This document shows, one piece after another, positions 1-6,918 of a DNA stretch of 32,130 nucleotides. The notes beneath the pieces were generated by a model that ran no database searches, was not told where the DNA came from, and saw nothing but the letters and a program-made list of their open reading frames with translations. Source of the stretch: Anaerolineae bacterium (GTDB lineage Bacteria > Chloroflexota > Anaerolineae > Aggregatilineales > JAFGMM01); assembly GCA_016927535.1 (NCBI GenBank), contig JAFGMM010000347.1, positions 1 to 32,130 of the forward strand. The letters run 5' to 3'. The position numbers and the translations under genes were made by a program. Every line of letters begins with the position of its first letter. Position 1 is the first letter of the stretch.

Positions 1-21
1 ATCGCGTCGAAGTGCGCGTTT

Positions 22-122
22 TCCCCCTCTCCCCAACGTGGGAGAGGGGGCCAGGGGGTGAGGGGGAGCGAGTTCGCCAACAGCATCTCTTGAGGGAGAG
101 GGGTCGGGGGAGAGGGGGGAAA
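22..122. repeat. C-rich/G-rich dispersed hairpin repeat, copy 1
   Basis: A CCCCCTCTCCC arm (23-33) and a GGGAGAGGGGG arm (40-50) form a perfect 11-bp stem around a 6-nt loop. A second, diverged G-rich stretch (94-119) follows. Related two-part units lie near 3359-3430, 18994-19102 and 31999-32125. All are intergenic, so this is a dispersed non-coding repeat family. An open frame through it is only the translated repeat. Confidence 0.85.
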
Positions 123-146
123 AAAGCGCTTAAGTTGATGCATATG

Positions 147-167
147 GGGCAGGTTTCAAACCTGCCC
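147..167. repeat. Short palindromic intergenic repeat (GGGCAGGTTT type)
   Basis: Arms GGGCAGGTTT (147-156) and AAACCTGCCC (158-167) are exactly complementary around one base. A variant lies at 3484-3505. It sits just past the end of prmA and could fold in the prmA transcript, but it has no U-tract, so I call it a repeat rather than a terminator. Confidence 0.75.
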
Positions 168-199
168 AACCCATCCCGACGCCCGCCCCTCCCGCCGCA

Positions 200-1120
200 C
201 TAAGCGCCGCGCCGGCACACCAGCGCTACCCAGTCGCCGATCATGCGCGTTTCGACCACCGCCAACCCTGCACCCGCCAGCGCCGCCGCCACCTCCGCCG
301 CCTGCTCCTCAATGACGCCCGCCGCGACCAACACACCGCCCGGCTTCACCACATCGCCCAGGCCGGCGCCGCAAAACGCAATAATCACCTTCGCCAGGAT
401 GTTGACCGCCGCCACATCCCACACCCGCCCGGTCGCCTGCGCCGCCTCCAGGCTGCCGCGCTGCACCGTCACCATGCCGCCCACGCCGTTTTCACGCGCG
501 TTCTCGCCGGCCACCCGCACCGCCACGTCATCGACATCGAGCGCCAGCGCCTCCCGCGCGCCCAGTTTGACCGCCGCAATCGCCAGGATGCCCGACCCCG
601 TGCCGAGATCGAGCACCGCGTCGCCCGGCTTAACGTAATCCTCCAGCGCCGCCAGGCAAAGCTGCGTGCTGGGGTGCGTGCCCGTGCCGAACGCCATCCC
701 CGGATCGAGCGCAATCACCACGTCGCCGGGCGCCGCCGCCACCGCCTCCCAGCGCGGGCGGATCAAGATGCGCCGGCCCACGCGCACCGGCTTGTAGTGC
801 ACCTTCCACGCCTCCGCCCAATCCGCCTCCTCCACCGTGCGGTAAGTCGGCTGGTGCGGCATCGGGTACAGCCGGCTGAGATACCACAAGCCCTGTTCGA
901 TGCGCGCGCGCGCATCCTCGGTCGCCGCGCCCGGCGGCAGGTACGCGCGCACCACGAGCGCTTGCCCCTTCAATTTCTCCTCCAACTCGTCCGGCCAGGC
1001 GTCCAGGTCGGGCGCGGCGGTTTCGATCACCACGCCCTGGTGCGCGTACTGCTGGAACAGGTCCGCCACCGCCTCCGCCGCCTCGCCGTCCACCACCAAC
1101 GAAACCTCCAGCCAGTTCAT
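200..1120 (-). CDS. prmA: Ribosomal protein L11 methyltransferase
   Basis: This is a SAM-dependent methyltransferase that methylates ribosomal protein L11 in the cytoplasm. The 306-residue length is normal for the family. The PrmA signature DPGMAFGTGTHPST is at residues 139-152, the SAM-binding glycine loop DLGTGSGILA at about 171-180, and the NIL motif of the catalytic pocket at 240-242. The first ~100 residues are the L11-recognition region. I chose the ATG at 1120 because a GAGGGTGA Shine-Dalgarno lies about 5 nt before it. A GTG at 1144 would add eight residues that are not family-like. The gene starts 24 nt after the stop of the upstream membrane glycosyltransferase, so the two are probably co-transcribed, although they are functionally unrelated. 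Confidence 0.93.
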   Translation of the reverse strand: MNWLEVSLVVDGEAAEAVADLFQQYAHQGVVIETAAPDLDAWPDELEEKLKGQALVVRAYLPPGAATEDARARIEQGLWYLSRLYPMPHQPTYRTVEEADWAEAWKVHYKPVRVGRRILIRPRWEAVAAAPGDVVIALDPGMAFGTGTHPSTQLCLAALEDYVKPGDAVLDLGTGSGILAIAAVKLGAREALALDVDDVAVRVAGENARENGVGGMVTVQRGSLEAAQATGRVWDVAAVNILAKVIIAFCGAGLGDVVKPGGVLVAAGVIEEQAAEVAAALAGAGLAVVETRMIGDWVALVCRRGA

Positions 1121-1144
1121 CTTCTCACCCTCTTCTTGCATCAC

Positions 1145-3256
1145 TCACCACTCCCCGCCCACCTCGTACCCCACATACGCCAGGCCGGCGCGCAATACAT
1201 ACGGCGGCGGCAAGAGCCGCCCGCCCGGCAGACTGCGCTGCAACGTCTCCAGATCGGCCATCCGCGTCCCCTGCACAAAGAAAATATAGTGCCGCTCACT
1301 GACCAGCGTATCGAGGAAGCGCCAATCGACCGCCTCCTCCTCGTGGTAGATCACCGTGCGGTCGCCGTCGAAGTACCGGATCACGCCGCGAAAGTGCATG
1401 TTCAGCCCCGACGAGATGATATGCACCTCCGTATCCGCCGGCAGCGCCGCGATGCGCTGCCGCAGGTCGCGGACCTCCCAGGTCTCCGGCTTCAGGCTGT
1501 CCATCAGGTCGTCGAGGTGGCGCACAAAGTAGTAGTTCACGCCCGCCGCGCTTATCACCACCAGACACGCCGCCAGCGCCGCGTTCACCCAGCCGCGTCT
1601 CGCAACCCATCGCGCGAAGAAATCCAGCGTCAGCGCCAGCCCCAACGCCGCCAGCACCGCCAGCGCCGGCGTCACGATCACGTAGCGCGCGTAGCCCGGC
1701 GTCATACGCATCGTCGCCCCGCCCAGCAGCGCCGTCAGCGCCACCCACGCCAGCAGCAGCGCCTCCGGGCCGCGCGCGCGCAGCGCCAGCCCGCCGCGCA
1801 GCCGCCACAGCGCCCACATCACACCCAGCAAAAACAGCAGCGCCGCCGGCGGCAGGAGCATCGCGGTCTGGCCGGCGTAGAAGTGGAAGCGGTCCGGCGT
1901 CTGGATATAGCCCAGGAACGAATCGCGGAGCTGGTCCGCCAGGAATTCCCGGAACTGCCCGGCCTCGATCATCTGCTCGACAAGCGAAGGGCCGTCCGCG
2001 CTCTCGATCACACTGGTCAGGCGTGCGCGGTAAATCAGCGGGACGCCGTTCGTGTAGAGGTGGTAGAACGCCGGCCACACCGTCACCGCCGCCGCGCCCG
2101 CCATTGCCAGCAGGCCGCGCCAGCGCGCCCGCGCCACGTCGCGCCGGAACAACAGCAAATAAACCAGGTAGCCGCCCACCAGCACCAGCAGCAGCCGCCC
2201 GCCCGAATAGAAATACTCGCCCAGTCCCAGCGCCACCCCTGCGAAGGCAAACGCGGCGCGGCTCCCGTTGCGCAGGCCGCACAGCAGCAGCGCCAGCGCC
2301 AGCGTCCCGAAAAACGGGTCGATGATGTTATTGATCCCGATGCGGCTGAAATGCACGTGGATCGGGTAGCCGGCCAGGAACGCCGCCGCCGCCGCCGCGA
2401 TCCTGCGGTCGAACATCTCGCGCGCCAGCAGATACGTCGCCGGGATCGTCAGCGTGCCGAAGATCACCGGCCAGATGCGCACCGCCAGCAGCGTCCGGCC
2501 CAGCAGCGCCACGAACGGCGCTTGCATCACCGGAAAAATCCACGGGTGGCCCTGGTGCCCCGGCACGAAGATCGTCACGTCCAGCCCTTTGGCGATCTGC
2601 ATGGCATCGACCGAAAAGGGCGATTCGTCGCCGAACAGCACCGGCAGCGCGCTGCCCAGCCGCAGCACGCGCACCCCCAACGCGCCCAGCGTCACCGCCA
2701 GCACGAGCAGCCATTCCGCCCGGCGCCGCCGCCACGACACGCACAGCCCGCGCCAGCCGGCGCGCCAGGCGCGCGGCGGGACCACGCCCGCCACGTACAG
2801 TACAATCGCCAGCGCCCACAGCCCGAACTCGCCCAGGTTATTCGTCTTGCCCTGGCGCGCCAGGTCTTGCAGCAGCCACAGCGCCAGCGCGCTCCCCGGC
2901 AGCAGCGCCAAGCCCAGGCGCACGACGCGCCGCTCGCGGGGCAGGGAAACGCGCTCATTAGCTGCGGGCGTGACAGGCCACGGGCGCGCCAGCAGCGCCG
3001 CCGCAAAGCACAGCGCCGCCGCGCTCAAATACGCGAGGCCGTTCCAGGCCGGCGCTTTCCAATCGGCCAGCACCGCCATCGTACGCTCGGTCAGCGCCAC
3101 CGCCGCGCCCATCAAGAGCAGCGCCGCCCACCGGCGCGCGCGCCGGCTCAACCGGATGCGCCGCCGCGCCGGCCACACGCGCACAGCCAACGGGACCAGC
3201 AGCAGCCACGCCGGGAACAAAATCAAGAACAGCAGGACCTTGATTTCATCTGCCAT
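1145..3256 (-). CDS. GT39/PMT-like polytopic membrane glycosyltransferase
   Basis: The product is a 703-residue integral membrane protein with about a dozen hydrophobic segments. A GDE acidic motif lies near residues 209-211 in an extracytoplasmic loop, followed by alternating helices. This is the layout of the GT39/ArnT/PMT superfamily (GT-C fold), which transfers sugars from polyprenyl-phosphate donors outside the membrane. The acceptor cannot be told from sequence. Roughly the first 190 residues carry extra helices before the GT-C core. The last ~100 residues form a soluble domain. The ATG at 3256 is preferred over two upstream in-frame starts because a TATAAT box ends 7 nt before it and there is no Shine-Dalgarno, which fits a leaderless mRNA. 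prmA follows 24 nt downstream. Confidence 0.8.
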   Translation of the reverse strand: MADEIKVLLFLILFPAWLLLVPLAVRVWPARRRIRLSRRARRWAALLLMGAAVALTERTMAVLADWKAPAWNGLAYLSAAALCFAAALLARPWPVTPAANERVSLPRERRVVRLGLALLPGSALALWLLQDLARQGKTNNLGEFGLWALAIVLYVAGVVPPRAWRAGWRGLCVSWRRRRAEWLLVLAVTLGALGVRVLRLGSALPVLFGDESPFSVDAMQIAKGLDVTIFVPGHQGHPWIFPVMQAPFVALLGRTLLAVRIWPVIFGTLTIPATYLLAREMFDRRIAAAAAAFLAGYPIHVHFSRIGINNIIDPFFGTLALALLLCGLRNGSRAAFAFAGVALGLGEYFYSGGRLLLVLVGGYLVYLLLFRRDVARARWRGLLAMAGAAAVTVWPAFYHLYTNGVPLIYRARLTSVIESADGPSLVEQMIEAGQFREFLADQLRDSFLGYIQTPDRFHFYAGQTAMLLPPAALLFLLGVMWALWRLRGGLALRARGPEALLLAWVALTALLGGATMRMTPGYARYVIVTPALAVLAALGLALTLDFFARWVARRGWVNAALAACLVVISAAGVNYYFVRHLDDLMDSLKPETWEVRDLRQRIAALPADTEVHIISSGLNMHFRGVIRYFDGDRTVIYHEEEAVDWRFLDTLVSERHYIFFVQGTRMADLETLQRSLPGGRLLPPPYVLRAGLAYVGYEVGGEW

Positions 3257-3263
3257 CGCGCTC

Positions 3264-3269
3264 ATTATA
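3264..3269 (-). promoter_or_regulatory. -10 box of a probable leaderless promoter
   Basis: On the minus strand this reads TATAAT. Seven nucleotides separate it from the ATG at 3256, so transcription would begin at or next to the start codon. No clear -35 hexamer is visible at 16-18 nt upstream. The start codon has no Shine-Dalgarno. Confidence 0.5.
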
Positions 3270-3358
3270 CGCGATATAGCCAAAATCGCCCTTACACAAA
3301 AATCACGGTATCATCAACGGTATCTTTACGCAGCAATGGACGCTTGCTGCCTGAACCT

Positions 3359-3430
3359 CACCCCCCTCTGTCCCCCCTCTCCACGGCGTGGAGAGGGGGG
3401 AGGGCGCGCGCAGCGCGGCGGGGGGTGAGG
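3359..3430. repeat. C-rich/G-rich dispersed hairpin repeat, copy 2
   Basis: A perfect 13-bp stem (CCCCCCTCTCCAC at 3372-3384, GTGGAGAGGGGGG at 3388-3400) has a 3-nt loop. A GC-rich spacer and the terminal GGGGGTGAGG follow, matching the outer ends of the copies near 18994 and 31999. It lies in the 395-nt gap between the glycosyltransferase start and the thioesterase, which holds no gene. Confidence 0.85.
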
Positions 3431-3481
3431 TCAACATTTAAGGCATCAGCATTGACTTTACATAAACACCCATCGCGTCTG

Positions 3482-3511
3482 TAGGGGCGGGGTTGAAACC
3501 CGCCCACGACA
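3482..3511. repeat. Short palindromic intergenic repeat, variant copy
   Basis: An imperfect inverted repeat (GGGCGGGGTT / AAACCCGCCC). It is a diverged relative of the palindrome at 147-167, with one arm mismatch. Confidence 0.6.
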
Positions 3512-3565
3512 CACCGACAACCGTGCCGGATTGCAAAGCTACCCCAATAGAGGGGAATCGCTTTC

Positions 3566-3615
3566 ATTCGTGCTTATTCGTGCTTATTCGTGCTTATTCG
3601 TGCTTATTCGTGGTT
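3566..3615. repeat. Tandem 10-bp repeat (ATTCGTGCTT), five units
   Basis: Four perfect units of ATTCGTGCTT start at 3566, 3576, 3586 and 3596. A fifth, degenerate unit (ATTCGTGGTT) starts at 3606. The array ends about 20 nt before the Shine-Dalgarno of the thioesterase gene. The period is close to one helical turn. Confidence 0.9.
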
Positions 3616-3651
3616 AAAAAGTCTTCTCCGACTTAAGGAGGGTAAGTAGAC

Positions 3652-4077
3652 GTGAAACCGGACACCTCCACACCCGAAGTCGTCGAGACCACCTTCTACG
3701 TGCGCTTCGCCGAGACCGACGCGATGGGCGTCGTACACCACGCGGCATACATCGTGTGGATGGAGGAAGGGCGCAGCGTGTGGGGCCGCGCACAGGGCAC
3801 GCCCTACAACGATTTCATCGCAACCGGCTTCTACCTGGCGCTGGTCGAAGTGAAGGCGCGCTATACCGTGCCGGCGCGCTACGGCCAGCGTGTGACCGTG
3901 CGCACGTGGTTAGAGAAATTCGGCAGCCGGGGCATGACCTTCGCCTATGAGATCATCAACCCGGATGACGGCGCGGTGCACCTGACCGGCACCACGCGCC
4001 ACATCTGCGTCACCCGCGAAGGCCGCCCGGCGCGCTTCCCGGAGGCATGGTTGGCGCGGCTGGAGGCGGCAAAATGA
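3652..4077 (+). CDS. YbgC/FadM-like hotdog acyl-CoA thioesterase
   Basis: This is a 141-residue single hotdog-fold protein of the 4HBT/YbgC family, which hydrolyses acyl-CoA thioesters in the cytoplasm. The N-terminal motif ETDAMGVVHHAAY carries the catalytic Asp followed by GVVH, and the family's Glu on the following helix (WMEEGR) is present. The start is GTG at 3652, fixed by a strong Shine-Dalgarno (AAGGAGGGTAAG) about 6 nt upstream. The next gene on the same strand is an acyl-CoA synthetase fusion starting 96 nt later. The pair could form a CoA activation and release module. The natural acyl group is unknown. Confidence 0.88.
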   Translation: MKPDTSTPEVVETTFYVRFAETDAMGVVHHAAYIVWMEEGRSVWGRAQGTPYNDFIATGFYLALVEVKARYTVPARYGQRVTVRTWLEKFGSRGMTFAYEIINPDDGAVHLTGTTRHICVTREGRPARFPEAWLARLEAAK

Positions 4078-4083
4078 CCGTTG

Positions 4084-4112
4084 TTTGCCGCTTTTTTGCC
4101 GCCTTTTGCCGC
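4084..4112 (+). repeat. Three phased TTTGCCGC direct repeats
   Basis: TTTGCCGC occurs at 4084-4091, 4095-4102 and 4105-4112, spaced 11 and 10 bp apart. The repeats lie directly after the thioesterase stop and upstream of the synthetase fusion start. The spacing would place all three on one face of the helix, as expected of a protein-binding site. Chance in C/T-rich DNA is also possible. Confidence 0.4.
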
Positions 4113-4173
4113 CAAAATGCACGCAGATTGCGCCGATTTACCGGTAATTTGCAGTAGAATTAAGGTAAACACC

Positions 4174-6576
4174 ATGCATTACAGTGACAAACCCTGGCTC
4201 AAACATTACGACCCGCACGTCCCTTACACGCTCGATTACCCCGACCATCCCTTACACGCTTTCCTCGAAAAGGTCGCTCCCGATCTGCCCGCCGTCATCA
4301 CGACCGCCGCGCTGCCCCTGTTCGGGCGCAAAGACGCCACGCTCACCTACGGCGAACTAAACGAGCTTGCCGACGCGCTGGGTTCGGCATTGGTGGCGAT
4401 GGGCCTCAAGAAGGGCGACCGCGTGGCCCTGGTGCTGCCGAACTGCGCCGCTTTCCCCATCGCATTCTACGGCACGCTCAAGGCCGGCGGCGTGGTGACG
4501 GCGGTCAACCCCACCTACCCGCCGCTGCGAATCAAGCAGCAGCTTAAGGACAGCGAAGCGAAATTCGTGATCGTGCTCAGCGCTTTCTACGAATCGGTCA
4601 AGTCGATCCAGGCCGAGACGCAGGTCCGGCATGTTATCGTAACCAACATCAAAGAGTACTTGCCGCCGCTGGCGCAGCGCCTATTTACCCTGTTCCGCGA
4701 GCGCAAGGACGGGCACCGCATCGAGAAGCGCCCGGAGGATCACTGGCTGCAAGACGAACTCGCGCGGCACCTGGGCAAAAAGCCGGAAGCCGAAGTAAGC
4801 GCGGATGACATATGCCTGTTTCAGTTCACCGGCGGCACCACCGGCGTCCCGAAGGCAGCGGTCTGCACACACCGCGCGCTCGTCGCCAATACCATGCAGT
4901 GCCGCGTGTGGGTTACACCGGAGCAAGTCAACCGCGAGCACGCTTTCTTAGCTGCGCTGCCGCTCTTTCACGTATACGGTCTTATCACCGTGTTAAGCTT
5001 TGGGGTATTCTTCGGCGCGCCGCTGGTGATGGTGCCCGACCCGCGCGATATCAGGGAAATACTGCAATGCATTGACCATTATAGCTGTGATGCGTTTATG
5101 GGTGTTCCGGCATTCTATAACGCGATCAACAATCATCCTAGCGCCGCCAGATATGACCTCTCGACCATCGAAACCTGCATCAGTGGAGCCGCGCCGCTGC
5201 CCACCGAGACCAAAGCCCACTTCGAGTCGTTGAGCGGCGGGCGGCTGCTCGAAGGCTACGGCATGAGCGAAATGCCCAGCGTGACGCATATCAACCCGGT
5301 GCTCGGCGAGAACCGCGCCGGCTCGATTGGCCTGCCGGTGCCGGACGTAGAATGCCGCATCATCAGCCTGGAGGACGAAGAAACCGACATGCCGGTCGGC
5401 GCGGCCGGCGAGTTAGTCGTCAGCGGTCCGCATATGATGCAGCGCTACTACAATAAACCTGGTGAAACCGCTTACGCGATTCGGGAAGACGCCGCCGGTA
5501 AGCGCTGGCTTTATACCGGTGACATCGCGCGTATGGACGAAGACGGCTACTTCTACGTCGTGGACCGTAAGAAGGATATGACGCCCATCGGCGGCTTTAG
5601 CGTCTTCCCGTCGAACGTCGAGAAGGTGATCGCCGCCATGCCGGAGGTCGAGGACGTGTGCGTGGCGGGCATCCCGCACCCCAACCCGGCGAAGGTGGGG
5701 CAGGAGGCGCTGAAGGCGTGGGTGGTGCTCAAATCCGGCCAATATCTGAGCGAATCGGATATTATCGCACGGGCAAAGACTCAGCTTGCGCCGTATGAAA
5801 TCCCTTATCGCTACGCCTTCGTCGATGCGCTGCCCAAGAGCGTTGTCGGCAAGACCCTGCGCCGCGAGTTGATGCGCCGCGAGATCGAAGCGCGCGCCGC
5901 CGACCGGCCCGACGTCGAAGCGGTCTTCTTCGACATCGACGGCACGCTGGTCGAGGGGAACACGTGGCGCGGCTTCATGACCTACCCCCGGATGCCGCGT
6001 CGCCGCATCGGCTACTTCGGCGTCACGCAGATACCGAATATGTTGATGTTTAAGCTCGGACTCATAGACCAGGTAAGGTTTCGTGACCGCTGGACGCGCG
6101 GTCTGGCGTGGATGCTGCGCGGGTGGTCTGCCGAAGCGCTTGATGCGTTCTTTACCTGGTTGGCGACCGAGCGCCTTCTCCCCTCCTATCGCCGGGATGT
6201 CATCGACTTCCTCGAACAGCACAAAGCCCAGGGCGCGCGGGTCGTGCTGGTTTCGGGCATCCTCGAAGGCGCCAGCGCGCGGATTGCGGCGCACCTGGGC
6301 ACCGAGGCCGGGCTGGGCACCACACTCGACATGCAAGATGGGGTATGCACCGGGCGCGTCGGCGAATCGTGCCAGGGGCCGCGCAAACTCGAGTTCATCC
6401 GCGCGCATCTCGCGCAGCATGCGCCCGGCGTCGAGTTGGCGAATGCCGCCGCCTACGCCGATAGTTTCTCAGACGTATCGCTGCTCAGCGCGGTAGGGTT
6501 TCCGGTCGCGGTGTATCCCGACGCGAAGATGCGCAAGAAGGCTATGCGGGAGGGGTGGCGAATTTATCCAGAATAG
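4174..6576 (+). CDS. Acyl-CoA synthetase (AMP-forming) fused to HAD-IB phosphatase
   Basis: An 800-residue two-domain protein. Residues 1-570 are an ANL-superfamily acyl-CoA ligase: phosphate loop FTGGTTGVPK (218-227), YGMSE (362-366), YTGD (447-450), hinge region DRKKDM (464-469), and catalytic lysine K560 in PKSVVGK. This half activates a carboxylic acid as acyl-AMP and then acyl-CoA. Residues 582-800 are a SerB-like HAD-IB hydrolase with all four motifs: DIDGT (587-591), S694, K738 and DSFSD (763-767). A phosphatase is therefore expected to be active. The ATG at 4174 follows a modest AAGGT Shine-Dalgarno; an upstream TTG at 4081 would only translate the repeat-bearing leader. The substrates of both halves are unknown. 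A C-terminal HAD on a ligase is an unusual fusion in my knowledge. Confidence 0.9.
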   Translation: MHYSDKPWLKHYDPHVPYTLDYPDHPLHAFLEKVAPDLPAVITTAALPLFGRKDATLTYGELNELADALGSALVAMGLKKGDRVALVLPNCAAFPIAFYGTLKAGGVVTAVNPTYPPLRIKQQLKDSEAKFVIVLSAFYESVKSIQAETQVRHVIVTNIKEYLPPLAQRLFTLFRERKDGHRIEKRPEDHWLQDELARHLGKKPEAEVSADDICLFQFTGGTTGVPKAAVCTHRALVANTMQCRVWVTPEQVNREHAFLAALPLFHVYGLITVLSFGVFFGAPLVMVPDPRDIREILQCIDHYSCDAFMGVPAFYNAINNHPSAARYDLSTIETCISGAAPLPTETKAHFESLSGGRLLEGYGMSEMPSVTHINPVLGENRAGSIGLPVPDVECRIISLEDEETDMPVGAAGELVVSGPHMMQRYYNKPGETAYAIREDAAGKRWLYTGDIARMDEDGYFYVVDRKKDMTPIGGFSVFPSNVEKVIAAMPEVEDVCVAGIPHPNPAKVGQEALKAWVVLKSGQYLSESDIIARAKTQLAPYEIPYRYAFVDALPKSVVGKTLRRELMRREIEARAADRPDVEAVFFDIDGTLVEGNTWRGFMTYPRMPRRRIGYFGVTQIPNMLMFKLGLIDQVRFRDRWTRGLAWMLRGWSAEALDAFFTWLATERLLPSYRRDVIDFLEQHKAQGARVVLVSGILEGASARIAAHLGTEAGLGTTLDMQDGVCTGRVGESCQGPRKLEFIRAHLAQHAPGVELANAAAYADSFSDVSLLSAVGFPVAVYPDAKMRKKAMREGWRIYPE

Positions 6577-6815
6577 TCCCGATTCCCGATGGTAAAGGCA
6601 TCCCTGCTTCTACCGTTTTTTGTGGTCTATCGTTTCCGTGATTGAAGCTGCGGGCTATTTCGCAAAATCGATAGCGTTTTATTACGATAGCCGGCAGTTT
6701 TACCCGTTAAGGCCACGAAAAACCTTCCACACCCTATCGACCGCCGAACCCGTCGGGAGCCGAATCACCCTGAATAAAGTCTTGCACAGGATTAACCGAT
6801 TGTAACCCTTTTCGC
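6577..6815. other. Intergenic stretch with no recognised gene
   Basis: The 342-nt gap before the large protein at 6919 is lower in GC than its flanks. A 61-codon open frame in it has no recognisable motif and no Shine-Dalgarno, so I do not call it a gene. The promoter at 6816-6843 occupies the end of the gap. Confidence 0.5.
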
Positions 6816-6843
6816 TTGGCAGCGCTCTCTACTCGACTATAAT
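6816..6843 (+). promoter_or_regulatory. Sigma-70-type promoter of the 1061-residue protein gene
   Basis: TTGGCA (6816-6821) and TATAAT (6838-6843) are separated by 16 nt. This predicts a start near 6850 and a leader of about 70 nt. It is one of the best promoter matches in the window. Confidence 0.6.
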
Positions 6844-6918
6844 TAACTTGACGCAGCACCACACACCTAACGCCAATGTTGCGCACAACCGGCCTGCACT
6901 AAGATTAGGCAATGCATT

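Noticed and set aside
12-203. 63-codon open frame at the window start
   Set aside because: It is a translation of the C-rich/G-rich repeat and the GGGCAGGTTT palindrome.
674-3484. 936-codon open frame on the plus strand
   Set aside because: It runs antisense through prmA and the membrane glycosyltransferase, and its product is an Arg/Gln/His-rich low-complexity chain. It is a shadow of high-GC codon bias.
3566-3615. Possible CRISPR-like array
   Set aside because: Units are 10 bp and directly adjacent, with no spacers and no cas genes in the window.
6620-6805. 61-codon open frame in the gap before the large protein
   Set aside because: No Shine-Dalgarno, no motif; it ends upstream of the likely promoter of the next gene.
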